Notes: generated by a model not told the origin, from the sequence alone. DNA of 64,000 nt from Flavobacteriales bacterium (GCA_020635675.1 JACJZJ010000002.1:558001-622000); one strand, 5' to 3'. Positions 52,301 to 59,570 are shown, counted from the stretch's first letter. Program-made: numbers and translations.

Positions 52301-52523
52301 CTACCAGGGGGGCCTGGGCTACTATCAGAGCATCCGCGATGCGGCCATGCACTTCTTCTTCGACCGCATGCCCCCGGGGACCTATGTGTTCGAATATGGC
52401 CTCCGTGTCACGCACGCCGGCTCGTTCAGCAATGGGGTCACCACGGCCGAATGCATGTATGCACCGGAGTTCTCATCGCATGGTGATGGTCTGCGCCTGC
52501 GTGTCGAGGAGGGGTCACGCTAG
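46374..52523 (+). CDS. Alpha-2-macroglobulin family lipoprotein with intact thioester
   Basis: A 2049-residue bacterial alpha-2-macroglobulin, an envelope protease trap. The signal sequence ends in a lipobox (LISGLGC, Cys near residue 29), so it is a lipoprotein. Domains in order: an N-terminal helical region; macroglobulin domains, with the MG2-type RSIYRPGQTIHYKG near residue 620; a bait-like and Ala/Glu-rich linker (about 1220-1260); the A2M domain starting FFFPDLLTDRDGT near 1270; and the thioester motif in FPHECAEQVF with Cys1503, keeping the CxEQ needed for the thioester. The alpha-helical thioester domain follows (GGWPWFKGMP), then a receptor-like end. I chose ATG 46374 for the lipobox. 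No pbpC (PBP1C) partner gene lies beside it. Confidence 0.95.
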   Translation: MYRSRTNIGTRVWLAGGLLAVTLISGLGCTTRQDLAKPNPEGKDLRWVRVDSLVAKGLCVSAVAVIDGIRNDAQRSGDWREEFHAWMAHDRWSEYTGVEREKLIQELEAREGELKGSDDAILRSLLQSVIAEIYWSVYQQQRWRILERTNTAGDPHDMDTWGQRVFMEHVIDAFHASLEARDTLITFPAGDLGPLLIIPGDTARGARLAAIGLRPTLYDVLAHRALDVFLNTETRLAEPASNYRVVSSQAFDLYDDFARRPLRHPDSTAWEFQAMRLFKDLTRLHLSDDGPDALVDLDLKRLAWVRQRSTRQDRDSLYLQALERMRTRLPHDSAWARVTHALAEWHAEAGNNYQRLADDDWKWEKRTAVALCDSVIARWPASSGARDCIALRARLRAPALSVRSEEAQAPEDPFKVSVNYTNCDTLWWRILERPIASDGDPGIDQNEAEQLLKQRPLRSGRIAMPDDGDLQAHVAEVGLDGLPLGQYVLFFANMQRMLLRVDVIVMQPLQVTGLALAERRLPDNTTELLVLDRTTGRPLDDAVVTWQVRDRNRYADREHFRSDGDGMVRASLGTTRGNARWRITFGKDELFTNSRYYWERSDPRPPGPQRRTFFFTDRSIYRPGQTIHYKGILTVKDQGDVRVEAGRAATITLYDVNGQKVAEQAVTADTYGSFNGSFTSPEGTLTGRMRIAEEFGSTWVRVEEYKRPTFEVVFGPITDAPALGGEASIVGTATSYAGVPLDGATVRWQVARTARMPWWCGSFWRGGIPWGVETEIAQGAAACDADGHFTITFIATPDVAIPLKADPLFDYRITADVTDISGETQSGSTTMTVGTQRVMIDLPDRDVLERDSTDSLHVQVKNLNGVVRDLPVDVRIARILPPTTKDGSPLRERLWDVPDRFTMTAEEHAARFPQDVRANEDDPANWPMDRMILERKNLHVAHSALALKGIRNWDVGDYRVEAVTHDADGRTVRVEKHVHVIDATVQHTGFTAEAFHAEPLMTRVEPGEKAVLLLSSAMPGAHVLMDVERDGRVAVHRWITLQQGQQRVELNALEGDRGGFAVHLLCAERGRMHVTTVPIDVPWTNKELHVEWLRFRDKLLPGTEEEWRLRISGSKGEAVAAQLLTAMYDASLDQFVPHDWAFDIWPHRYTQAGWRYTEPFGAPFARMLWRDGALPGDVVRRYPELNTYGFVGAGLWTDNARGYDARAGVMMMAESTAEVAGDKDAERPMALPAAANASEEEPAAKESAAAVTASGPPPVVRQDFRETAFFFPDLLTDRDGTLMLRFKVPDALTRWKVLGLAHTPDLRSTVFSRTTNTQRPLMVTPNLPRFLREGDRIVLTAKIAALEQRVEGPVILELFDPETNARLDEAFGLKNGRASFIAAPGESAAVQWTITVPEGRDLVAVRITARGGGGPMGDATLADGEEHVLPILTDRVLITESLPLPINGPGTKTFTLEKLGKLHPNDPATSTIRHQQLKLEFTPNPAWYAVQALPYLMEFPHECAEQVFSRYYANRLAAHIVEERPAIKAVFAQWKAAGADAFAGALERNEELKGVVLAETPWVMQAKNDRERRDRIGLLFDMERMAGEEEGALRKLRAMQQADGGWPWFKGMPVSRMITQHVVAGMGHLERLGASDLRGDGPTQQMLQRAVAYLDDAAARAYDELLRTTTPKEREDHRPAFIDLQYLYARSFFARWPITGRAHTAAEFLRERLADQWLGYGFQEQAMIAMVLARSGNDAVARDIMASLRERATVDDELGMFWKGFTPGMSWQAFPTETDALLIEAFNEVTHDDEAVRLLRSHLLKLKQTTDWGTTKATAEACYALLLTGPDLLSSTAMPEIEVGDQRIAPDAQEAGTGYFTHVWTADLITPELATVRITSKDDRVSWGALHWQYVQQMDQVTPHESPFSIRKQATWRKPTDQGPVLVPLDGNVVLHPGDELTVRIELRTDRWLDNVHMKDLRAAGLEPIERLSGYRYQGGLGYYQSIRDAAMHFFFDRMPPGTYVFEYGLRVTHAGSFSNGVTTAECMYAPEFSSHGDGLRLRVEEGSR

Positions 52524-52591
52524 AGGTCATCCTTTCCGGTGTCCCGTCCGTCGAGCGGCCGCTCCTTTCCGTCGATGGGTGACCTTGCTCC

Positions 52592-52623
52592 TTGCCGATC
52601 GCCCCGCCTTGTGGTAAAATTTG
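52592..52623 (+). promoter_or_regulatory. Promoter: TTG -33 and TAAAATTTG -7 element
   Basis: TTG at 52592-52594, a 20-base spacer, then TAAAATTTG at 52615-52623 (consensus TAnnTTTG with one extra A). This is the best two-part promoter seen in the window, 40 bases before the ATG of the multidomain secreted protein, within the 140-base gap after the macroglobulin gene. The same gap holds a GAGCGGCCGCTC palindrome. Confidence 0.5.
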
Positions 52624-52663
52624 CACGCCTGTTGAACGGGTGGACCTTATTTGTTGCGCGAAC

Positions 52664-55600
52664 ATGATGAAGCGATTTTCCCTTGCCTTGGTGATGCTTT
52701 TCGTCACCATCGGCTTGATGGCCCAGGAGAAGTGGAACATCCATCCGGCCCAGGTCGGGCAAATGATCTTTCTGGGCGAGACCCAAGCCTACCGGGACTG
52801 GGACCCCCATCAGAAATTCCGTGATGAGCGAACGCGCGATCGCGAAGAGGAGGAGGATGACGAGGGCCGTCGCGGACATCCACACCTGAACCCGAACTCC
52901 CTCCCGATCGGGCTTGACCCCGCCTGGCAGACGAACTACCCGGCTGCGCGCGGTCAGCATGCATTGGGGGTCAATCAGAACGGTCAAGGGTTCACCAGCG
53001 TCTATCCGTCCGACAACATCCTGGATGTGGGGCCGAACCATGTGATCCAAATGATCAACGGGTCGTCCGGTGCCTATTTCCGGATCTATGACAAGAGCGG
53101 CACCGCGCTGGGCGCCCAGGTCTACCTTGACAATTTCACCGGCTCGGCTGGAGGATACGGCGACCCGGTAGTACTGTACGATGCCCTCGCTGACCGCTGG
53201 CTCATGAGCGAATTCGCGGCATCGGGCAACCACTTCCTCGTGGCGGTATCCACCACCTCCGACCCCACCGGCACGTGGTACGCGTACAACTTCATGACCC
53301 CACAATTCCCGGACTATCCGAAGTACGGAGTCTGGCAGGGGATGTACATCGTCACCTCCAACGAGAGTACGCCGGCGATCTATGCCCTGGACCGCACCAA
53401 GATGCTCTCGGGCGACAACAGCGCCACTTTCCAAAGGTTCAGCGTGCCCTCCTACGGTTCGATCGGCTTCCAAGCCACCACGCCGGTGACGTTCGACGGT
53501 GGCACGGCACCACCGGCCGGCGCTCCCGGCATGTTCATGCGGATGGCCGATGACGGTTGGTCGGGCGCGACGGCCGATCAGTTGGAGATGTGGACGATGG
53601 ACATCGACTTCTCCACCCCAGGGAATTCGGTGGTGAACGGCCCGACGACCATCCCCACGGCGGCATTCGATTCGGACCTCTGTGGCTACACCACGCTGAA
53701 CTGCATCCCGCAACCGGGCACCTCCACCAAACTGGACCCGATCCGGGAAGTGCTGATGAACCGGATCCAGTACCGGAACTTCGGTTCGCATGAGGCGATC
53801 GTCTGCGATCATTCGGTGGACGTCACGGGGAGCGACCGGGCCGGTGTGCGCTGGTACGAGCTGCGGCGAACAGGCGGTATCGCCAACCCCTGGAGCATCT
53901 ATCAGCAAGGCACCTATTCGCCGGACGCGGATAACCGGTGGATGGGCATGATCGCCATCAACGCCAGCGGTGACATCGGTCTGGCCTACAACGTATCCAG
54001 TGGAAGCACCTATCCCTCCGTACGGTATACCGGCCGGCATGCGAGCGATCCCCTCGGCACCATGTCCGAACCGGAGACCACGGTCATTGCCGGGTCCGGC
54101 TCGAATGGCAACAACAGATACGGCGACTACAATTCGCTGGACGTGGACCCCTCGGACGGCGCGACCTTCTGGGGCACCGGCCAGTACAACGCGAGCAGCA
54201 GTTGGTCCACGCGGATCTTCTCCTTCAGCCTGCCTGCCACCACACCGGATTATTCCCTGGACGTCACCAATGGTACGGCCAGCATCTGCCAACCGAACAA
54301 CGCCGCATACAGCATCCAGGTCGGAAGCATCCTGGGGTACAACAGCGCCGTCACGCTCAGCACCAGCGGCCTTCCTGCCGGAGCGAACGCGTCGTTCAGC
54401 ACGAACCCGGTGACACCGGCCGGAACGAGCACCCTTACGATCTCGAACACGGGTGCCGTTGCTCCCGGAAGCTACATGTTCGATCTCAATGCCAGCAGTG
54501 CAGGTGGCCCCAAGAGCCTGAGCCTGACCCTCGTGGTCGGCGCAACACCGGGACAAGTGACCCTGTTGTCGCCGGCCAATGGGGCCACGGACGTCACGGG
54601 TCCGCTGACCTGGAACACCCAGGCCGCTGCGGCCAGTTACACGATCCAGATCGCGACCGATGCGGCCATGACCAATATCGTGGAAACGGCAAGCGGACTG
54701 ACCGCGACCTCCTACATGCCTTCCGCGGCGAACCAGGGCAGCACGACCTACTACTGGAGGGTCAGGGGGGTGAGCACATGTGGCAATGGGGCTTATTCCG
54801 CCATATGGTCCTACACATACGCCGACTGTCAGAGCGTTTCCGTCAAGATCGTGCTCGACCGGTACGGTTCGGAGACGACCTGGAACATCACCGATGCCGG
54901 AAACAACATCTATGCGACAGGCGGACCCTACACCGATCAGGCGAGCAATGGCGCCTATCCCCAGTCCGATGTCATGGTATGCCTGCCCCCGGGGTGTTAC
55001 ACGCTCACGGTGAACGATGCCTACGGCGATGGCATCTGCTGCACGTACGGGTCCGGTGCGATCTGGGTGAGCGAGACCAATGGCCCGCCCCTTTGCACGC
55101 CGATCAGCAGCTTTGCCACTTCCGCGCAGGCGAGCTTCTGCGTTGGCGCCTCCTGCATCGGCACCTTCCCTTGGACGGAGGACTTCGAGAGCGGCACGGG
55201 CCAGTGGATCCAAGGTGCGGAGGATGACATGGACTGGACCCTCCTTTCTGGGAGCACGCAGTCCTCGAACACGGGACCTTCAGGAGACCATACCACGGGC
55301 AGCGGGAACTATCTCTATACGGAGGCCAGCAGTCCGAACTATCCCTCCAAGCTGGCCGAGTTGTTCGGTCCATGCGTCGACCTCAGTGGTCTTACGTCGG
55401 CCACGCTTACCTTCTGGTACCACATGTACGGTGCCACGATGGGGACACTGAACGTGTCGGTCTGGAACGGAAGCTCCTGGTCAGGTGACCTTTTCAGCCT
55501 CAGTGGTGACCAAGGCAACAGCTGGCAGCAGGCCACTGTGGACCTGGGGGCATTCGTAGGCGGGACCGTCCGGCTCCGTTTCCAAGGCACCACAGGCAGT

Positions 55601-56395
55601 AATTACACGAGCGACATGGCCATCGACGACATCCAGATCGATGGGGCCATGAACGCCGGTGTTCAGGTCGCGGTGAAGTCCTTCCTGGAAGGGCCGTACG
55701 AGACCGGTACGGGTCTGATGCGGGACGATCTTCGTGCTGCCGGGCTGATCCCCACATCGGAGCCCTACACGGTACAGGGCTATGGATTCGTGGGTGGGGG
55801 AGGGGAGACCATCGCTCCGGCGGTGCTGACGACCACGGGGAACAATGCCATCGTCGATTGGATCATCGTCGAATTGAGAAGCAGCGGCGACAATACCAAT
55901 GTCGTTGCAAGCCGGTCCGCCCTGTTGCAGCGGGATGGGGATATCGTTTCGACGGACGGCACCTCTCCGGTCTCCTTTGCCGTGCCTGCGGCGAACTACT
56001 TCGTTGCTGTGCGGCACAGGAACCACCTGGGCACGATGACAGCATCGACCGTTGCGCTGAGCGGAACGGCCACAGTGGTGGACCTGACCAGTGGTGCGAC
56101 GACCGTCTATGGGACCGAGGCGAGGAAGGACGTGAGCGGGACCAAGGTGCTGTGGGCAGGGGATGCCACCTTCAACCATCAGCTCAAATACGCCGGATCC
56201 GGCAATGATCGCGATGCCATCCTCGTGCGCATCGGAGGTACGGTACCCACGGCCACGGTGTCCGGCTATTTCATCGAGGACGTGAACCTTTCCGGTGTGG
56301 TGAAGTACGCCGGATCCACGAACGACAGGGATCCCATCCTGGTGAACATCGGAGGTGTGATACCCACCGCCACGCGCTTGGAGCAACTGCCTTGA
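52664..56395 (+). CDS. Multidomain secreted protein (FN3, MAM-like, C-terminal NDRD module)
   Basis: A 1243-residue exported protein. Signal peptide FSLALVMLFVTIGLMAQ follows ATG 52664 (a second ATG is adjacent). A charged linker with REEEEDDEGRR comes next. Residues about 90-520 have the strand-rich look of a beta-propeller and no clear active site. Then come an Ig-like segment, an FN3-like domain (about 630-725, TLLSPANGATDVTGPLTWN), a Cys-rich module containing NDAYGDGICCTYG (725-830), and a MAM-like domain (835-990, FPWTEDFESGTGQW...MAIDDIQIDG). The last 240 residues end in two copies of KYAGSxNDRDxILVxIGG. It lacks the standard T9SS type-A or type-B tail, so the end module may serve as the sorting or anchoring signal. 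Followed by a strong terminator. Confidence 0.88.
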   Translation: MMKRFSLALVMLFVTIGLMAQEKWNIHPAQVGQMIFLGETQAYRDWDPHQKFRDERTRDREEEEDDEGRRGHPHLNPNSLPIGLDPAWQTNYPAARGQHALGVNQNGQGFTSVYPSDNILDVGPNHVIQMINGSSGAYFRIYDKSGTALGAQVYLDNFTGSAGGYGDPVVLYDALADRWLMSEFAASGNHFLVAVSTTSDPTGTWYAYNFMTPQFPDYPKYGVWQGMYIVTSNESTPAIYALDRTKMLSGDNSATFQRFSVPSYGSIGFQATTPVTFDGGTAPPAGAPGMFMRMADDGWSGATADQLEMWTMDIDFSTPGNSVVNGPTTIPTAAFDSDLCGYTTLNCIPQPGTSTKLDPIREVLMNRIQYRNFGSHEAIVCDHSVDVTGSDRAGVRWYELRRTGGIANPWSIYQQGTYSPDADNRWMGMIAINASGDIGLAYNVSSGSTYPSVRYTGRHASDPLGTMSEPETTVIAGSGSNGNNRYGDYNSLDVDPSDGATFWGTGQYNASSSWSTRIFSFSLPATTPDYSLDVTNGTASICQPNNAAYSIQVGSILGYNSAVTLSTSGLPAGANASFSTNPVTPAGTSTLTISNTGAVAPGSYMFDLNASSAGGPKSLSLTLVVGATPGQVTLLSPANGATDVTGPLTWNTQAAAASYTIQIATDAAMTNIVETASGLTATSYMPSAANQGSTTYYWRVRGVSTCGNGAYSAIWSYTYADCQSVSVKIVLDRYGSETTWNITDAGNNIYATGGPYTDQASNGAYPQSDVMVCLPPGCYTLTVNDAYGDGICCTYGSGAIWVSETNGPPLCTPISSFATSAQASFCVGASCIGTFPWTEDFESGTGQWIQGAEDDMDWTLLSGSTQSSNTGPSGDHTTGSGNYLYTEASSPNYPSKLAELFGPCVDLSGLTSATLTFWYHMYGATMGTLNVSVWNGSSWSGDLFSLSGDQGNSWQQATVDLGAFVGGTVRLRFQGTTGSNYTSDMAIDDIQIDGAMNAGVQVAVKSFLEGPYETGTGLMRDDLRAAGLIPTSEPYTVQGYGFVGGGGETIAPAVLTTTGNNAIVDWIIVELRSSGDNTNVVASRSALLQRDGDIVSTDGTSPVSFAVPAANYFVAVRHRNHLGTMTASTVALSGTATVVDLTSGATTVYGTEARKDVSGTKVLWAGDATFNHQLKYAGSGNDRDAILVRIGGTVPTATVSGYFIEDVNLSGVVKYAGSTNDRDPILVNIGGVIPTATRLEQLP

Positions 56396-56413
56396 TGCCA
56401 GGTCGCAGGAGCA

Positions 56414-56449
56414 CGAAGGCCCGGTCGGATCTTCCCGACCGGGCCTTCG
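56414..56449 (+). terminator. Hairpin terminator, 15-bp perfect stem
   Basis: CGAAGGCCCGGTCGG (56414-56428), loop ATCTTC, and its exact reverse complement (56435-56449), 18 bases after the stop of the secreted-protein gene. Only a short T-run follows (CTTTTG), which is also the promoter of the next gene, so termination may be partial. Confidence 0.75.
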
Positions 56450-56450
56450 C

Positions 56451-56458
56451 TACTTTTG
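56451..56458 (+). promoter_or_regulatory. Promoter -7 element (TACTTTTG)
   Basis: A perfect TAnnTTTG match directly after the terminator hairpin and 5 bases before ATG 56464. Transcription should begin at or within a few bases of the start codon. Confidence 0.55.
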
Positions 56459-56463
56459 CCGAC

Positions 56464-57000
56464 ATGCGCCGATCGGTCCCCTTCCTCCTTGCCTTCCTGT
56501 TCTGGTCCTGTGGTGACGGGAAGTACGACGCCGTGAAGCGAAGCGCCGAAACGGACAGTACCGCGAACGCCATGCCATCGACAGTCACTGCGCCGATCGA
56601 CCTGGCCTCCTATGCGTTCCCATTGCGACTGATACCTCCCGCACCGGCCGAGGGGAACGATAGCCTGCAGGTTCACTGGAGCGAGGAGTTCGGTCGTTTG
56701 GAGGTACGGGCGGGAGATCATTTCGGAGTGAACATCACAGAAGGGTTTGGTGATATCGGCCGCTTGAAGGCCGATCTGGGCCGCGACATGCTCCAAAAGA
56801 ACACCATCCTCCAGGAGGAGCCGGACCGGCTCATCTATCGATCGGAGTTCCCTGACGGTGATCTGGTGTACATCCATTTCTTCCGCATCCTTCGGGTCGG
56901 TGATCGCATCTTCGAAGTGACGGATGCGGAGGGAGGTCGCTACACCGAGGCCGATGTGAACGGGATGATCGAAGCGGTATCGCCATTGCCGCCGGCCTGA
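56464..57000 (+). CDS. Small lipoprotein of unknown function
   Basis: A 178-residue protein with a short signal sequence and probable lipobox (FLLAFLFWSCGDG, Cys at residue 15). The start ATG 56464 is fixed by the terminator and promoter just upstream; the longer frame would run through the hairpin. After a low-complexity Thr/Ala/Ser stretch the protein has alternating strands and helices (LEVRAGDHFGVNITEG, DLVYIHFFRILRVGDRIFEV). I recognise no family. Its stop overlaps the DUF1684 start by one base (TGATG), so the two are co-translated. Confidence 0.8.
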   Translation: MRRSVPFLLAFLFWSCGDGKYDAVKRSAETDSTANAMPSTVTAPIDLASYAFPLRLIPPAPAEGNDSLQVHWSEEFGRLEVRAGDHFGVNITEGFGDIGRLKADLGRDMLQKNTILQEEPDRLIYRSEFPDGDLVYIHFFRILRVGDRIFEVTDAEGGRYTEADVNGMIEAVSPLPPA

Positions 57001-57608
57001 TGCGTCCATCCGGGATCACCCTCCTTCTCATGTGCACGGTCGGGGTCATGGAAGCGCAGGTCCCCGCTCATTGGGCGGAGGAGCTCCAGGCCTATTGGGA
57101 CACGTTGGACGCCGAATTCCAAGACCCCGCGGAGTCACCTTTGCGACCGGAGGACAGGGTGCATTTCGTTCGGATCGCCCGTTTCCCGCCTGATACCGCC
57201 TTCGTGGTGCACGCCCGTTTCGAGCCGGTGGTGGACGGGCCGGAATTCCGGATGCGCACGACAACGGACCGGGAACCGGTGTATCGGCTCCACGGCAGGC
57301 TCCATTTCGAGCTGAAGGGACGTCCGCAACAGCTTGAGGTCTATCAAAGTATCGACCTGATCAAGGACCCGAAGTACGCCGACCACCTCTTCGTTCCGTT
57401 CACCGATCCGAGCAACGGAGCGGAGACCTACGGAGGTGGCCGCTACCTGGACCTGGAAGGGCCGTTGGGGGGCGACGTGGTCCTCGACCTCAACCGCGCC
57501 TACAATCCCTATTGCGCATACAGCCCGCGGTATTCCTGCCCCCGCCCCCCAGAACAGAACACCTTGGATGTTCGGGTGCTGGCCGGCGCCCGAAAGTTCC
57601 ACGACTGA
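57000..57608 (+). CDS. DUF1684 family protein
   Basis: A 202-residue protein with a signal-peptide-like start (ITLLLMCTVGVMEAQ). It shows the DUF1684 pattern: W..EL..YW......F.....SPL near the N-terminus, RFPPDTAFVVHARF, MRTTTDREPVYRLHGRLHF, then LFVPFTDPSNGAETYGGGRY and NRAYNPYCAYSPRYSCPRPP with conserved Asn, Tyr and Cys. The function of the family is unknown. It is translationally coupled to the lipoprotein gene. Start ATG 57000. Confidence 0.92.
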   Translation: MRPSGITLLLMCTVGVMEAQVPAHWAEELQAYWDTLDAEFQDPAESPLRPEDRVHFVRIARFPPDTAFVVHARFEPVVDGPEFRMRTTTDREPVYRLHGRLHFELKGRPQQLEVYQSIDLIKDPKYADHLFVPFTDPSNGAETYGGGRYLDLEGPLGGDVVLDLNRAYNPYCAYSPRYSCPRPPEQNTLDVRVLAGARKFHD

Positions 57609-57641
57609 GGCGGCCGGCTGGAAATCCGCCCCGGGATCTCG

Positions 57642-57649
57642 TATTATTG
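57642..57649 (+). promoter_or_regulatory. Possible -7 element (TATTATTG)
   Basis: One mismatch to TAnnTTTG, 22 bases before the ATG of the next secreted protein. Confidence 0.35.
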
Positions 57650-57671
57650 CCAGCTCCTACAGCGACAGCGT

Positions 57672-58460
57672 ATGCGCACCGTCATCCTCTCTTTCGCTTC
57701 AATGCTCACACTCCACGCGATGGCCGGAGTGATCGTGCTGGAGGGACATTATCAGGGCAAGAACCTCTTCGTCCAGAACCCGTTCTCCGAAGCGGGTGTC
57801 GGCTTTTGCGTCTTCGAGGTGACCGTGAACGACAAGATCTCCACCGACGAGATCAACTCGAGCGCCTTCGAGATCGACCTGGGCAATTACGAGCTGAAGA
57901 TCGGTGATGCCATCGTGGTGAAGATCAAGCACAAGGACGGGTGCACGCCACTGGTCCTGAACCCGGAGGTGCTCAAACCGAAGAGCACCTTCGATGTCAT
58001 CAGTCAATCGATCGGCCCCGACGGCACCTATACCTGGACCACGACAAACGAAACGGGCGAACTGCCCTTCATCGTGGAGCAGAAACGCTGGAACAAATGG
58101 GTGAAGGCCGGGGAGGTGATGGGTATCGGTACGCCCGGTGAGCACACCTATCAGTTCAAGGTCACACCACACAGTGGCGAGAACACCTTCCGCGTACGTC
58201 AGGTGGACCTGACGAAGCGCTCTCGCTTCAGCGAGTCCATCAAGTACACCGACCCCACCGTGGCACCGGTAACGTGGTCCCCGGAGAAGCCCAAGGACGC
58301 GATCACCTTCAGCGCAAAAACGCTGTACGAGGTCTATGACCAGTACGGCAACATCGTCAAGCGCGGCTACAACAGTACGATCGACGTGTCCGACCTGAAG
58401 AAAGACCTCTATTACCTGAACTACGACAACAAGATGGGCGAGACGTTCGTCAAGCGCTGA
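57672..58460 (+). CDS. Secreted protein with T9SS type-A-like C-terminal tail
   Basis: A 262-residue exported protein with signal peptide (VILSFASMLTLHAMA). The body is rich in beta-strands: an Ig-like first half (VFEVTVNDKISTDEINSSAF, ELKIGDAIVVKIKHKDGC) and an FN3-like middle. The last 50 residues (TLYEVYDQYGNIVKRGYNST, then IDVSDLKKDLYYLNYDNKMG and a basic end) resemble the type-A sorting domain of T9SS cargo, where xYDxxGxxV...L..G.Y.L is typical. Function otherwise unknown. Followed by a hairpin terminator. Confidence 0.82.
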   Translation: MRTVILSFASMLTLHAMAGVIVLEGHYQGKNLFVQNPFSEAGVGFCVFEVTVNDKISTDEINSSAFEIDLGNYELKIGDAIVVKIKHKDGCTPLVLNPEVLKPKSTFDVISQSIGPDGTYTWTTTNETGELPFIVEQKRWNKWVKAGEVMGIGTPGEHTYQFKVTPHSGENTFRVRQVDLTKRSRFSESIKYTDPTVAPVTWSPEKPKDAITFSAKTLYEVYDQYGNIVKRGYNSTIDVSDLKKDLYYLNYDNKMGETFVKR

Positions 58461-58484
58461 CCTTTCGTCACGACGACTTCCATC

Positions 58485-58515
58485 AAGGCCCTCTCCACCG
58501 GAGGGTCTTTCTTTT
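58485..58515 (+). terminator. Hairpin terminator
   Basis: AAGGCCCTC (58485-58493) pairs with GAGGGTCTT (58501-58509) over nine pairs including one G-U, and a T-rich tail (TCTTTT) follows. It lies 24 bases after the stop of the secreted protein gene. Confidence 0.65.
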
Positions 58516-58521
58516 CCGGGA

Positions 58522-58529
58522 TAAATTGC
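58522..58529 (+). promoter_or_regulatory. Possible -7 element (TAAATTGC)
   Basis: Two mismatches to TAnnTTTG, 4 bases before the epimerase ATG and directly after the terminator. Confidence 0.35.
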
Positions 58530-58533
58530 CGCC

Positions 58534-58935
58534 ATGATCCGTGTGGAGCACATCGGCATCGCCGTGAGCGACCTGAAGAAGGCCGAGGCCCTCTACACCG
58601 CCCTGTTGGGAGCGGCGCCCTACAAGCGCGAGGAGGTGGCCAGCGAGGAAGTGGTCACCAGCTTCTTCCAGGTGGGTCCGAACAAGATCGAGCTTCTGGA
58701 AAGCACTGCCGACGATGGTCCCATCGCCCGGGCCATCGCGAAGCGCGGAGAGGGCATCCACCACATCGCGTTCGAAGTGGCCGACATCCGTGCAGAGATG
58801 GCCCGCCTGAAGGCCGCCGGCTTCACCCTGCTGAACGAGGAGCCCAAGCGCGGGGCGGACAACAAGCTCGTGTGCTTCGTGCATCCGAAGAGCGCCAACG
58901 GCGTGCTTGTCGAACTCTGCCAGGAGATCAGCTGA
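58534..58935 (+). CDS. mce: Methylmalonyl-CoA epimerase
   Basis: A 133-residue VOC-fold (glyoxalase-like) metalloenzyme that interconverts (2R)- and (2S)-methylmalonyl-CoA in propionate or odd-chain/branched-chain breakdown. The metal ligands are visible: His in VEHIGIAVSDL, His in GIHHIAFEVADI and Glu in VLVELCQ. The FFQVGPNKIELLE and NEEPKRGADNKLVCFVHPKS segments are typical of the family. Length is normal. Start ATG 58534. The 3' end overlaps the convergent HAD gene by 8 bases. Confidence 0.95.
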   Translation: MIRVEHIGIAVSDLKKAEALYTALLGAAPYKREEVASEEVVTSFFQVGPNKIELLESTADDGPIARAIAKRGEGIHHIAFEVADIRAEMARLKAAGFTLLNEEPKRGADNKLVCFVHPKSANGVLVELCQEIS

Positions 58936-59563
58936 GCAGCCCGAGCCGCAGGACCATTCGTACAACATCCTCCCTTGCGAGGTCGAGGTGCTCCGCCCTG
59001 AGACCGATGCGCCAGGCCCCGTCCACGTGCTGCGGGGAATCATCGATGAAAAGCGTCCCTTCCGGCCGCGCACCGTGCCGCCCGAGCACGTGCAGATAGG
59101 CGTCCACGTCCGGCTTGCGCAGACCGATCTCGCAGCTGTAGTAGGCACCGTGGAACAGCCCCTTGAAGTCGGTGATGCCGTTCTCCCGCCGCACGATCTC
59201 GGTAAAGGCGGGTACATGGATCGCGTTGGTATTGCTGAGGAGGAGTACCTGATAGCGCCTCTTCAGCTGTTCCACCAGTGCGATCCGCTCCTGCGGGATG
59301 CTGCCGAGCATCGCGTTCCAACAGGTGTCGATCTGTTGGTCGGTCAGGTCGGGCCGGAACAGGCGGCGCAGTTCATCGCGAAAGCCGGCCGCATCCAGTT
59401 CGCCGGTCTCGAAACGGTCGAACAGGTCGGTCTGCCGCGCCTTGCTGAACAGCCCGTCGAAATCCGTGAAGCCGAGTTGCTTGAACGCGCTTGCCGTGCG
59501 GTCGTAGTCCACGTCGATCAGCACGCCGCCGAGATCGAGCAGGATCGTATCGATGGTGCCCAT
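58928..59563 (-). CDS. HAD-superfamily hydrolase (subfamily IA-like)
   Basis: A 211-residue HAD phosphatase-like protein. The motifs are LLDLGGVLIDVDY (I), LLLSNTNAIH (II), RKPDVDAYLH (III) and LFIDDSPQHVDGA (IV). The first Asp nucleophile is present, but the second acid of DxD is Gly (DLGG). This is common in YihX-like members and may lower or change phosphatase activity. The helical cap between motifs I and II is present. Substrate unknown. Start ATG 59563, with a TAATTTCG element 7 bases before it. It converges with and overlaps the epimerase gene. Confidence 0.9.
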   Translation of the reverse strand: MGTIDTILLDLGGVLIDVDYDRTASAFKQLGFTDFDGLFSKARQTDLFDRFETGELDAAGFRDELRRLFRPDLTDQQIDTCWNAMLGSIPQERIALVEQLKRRYQVLLLSNTNAIHVPAFTEIVRRENGITDFKGLFHGAYYSCEIGLRKPDVDAYLHVLGRHGARPEGTLFIDDSPQHVDGAWRIGLRAEHLDLAREDVVRMVLRLGLLS

Positions 59564-59570
59564 CGGGGCG

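Noticed and set aside
52520..55213. 897-codon minus-strand frame under the secreted protein gene
   Set aside because: Composition is Arg/Gly/Val-rich without motifs, while the plus strand has a signal peptide and clear domains.
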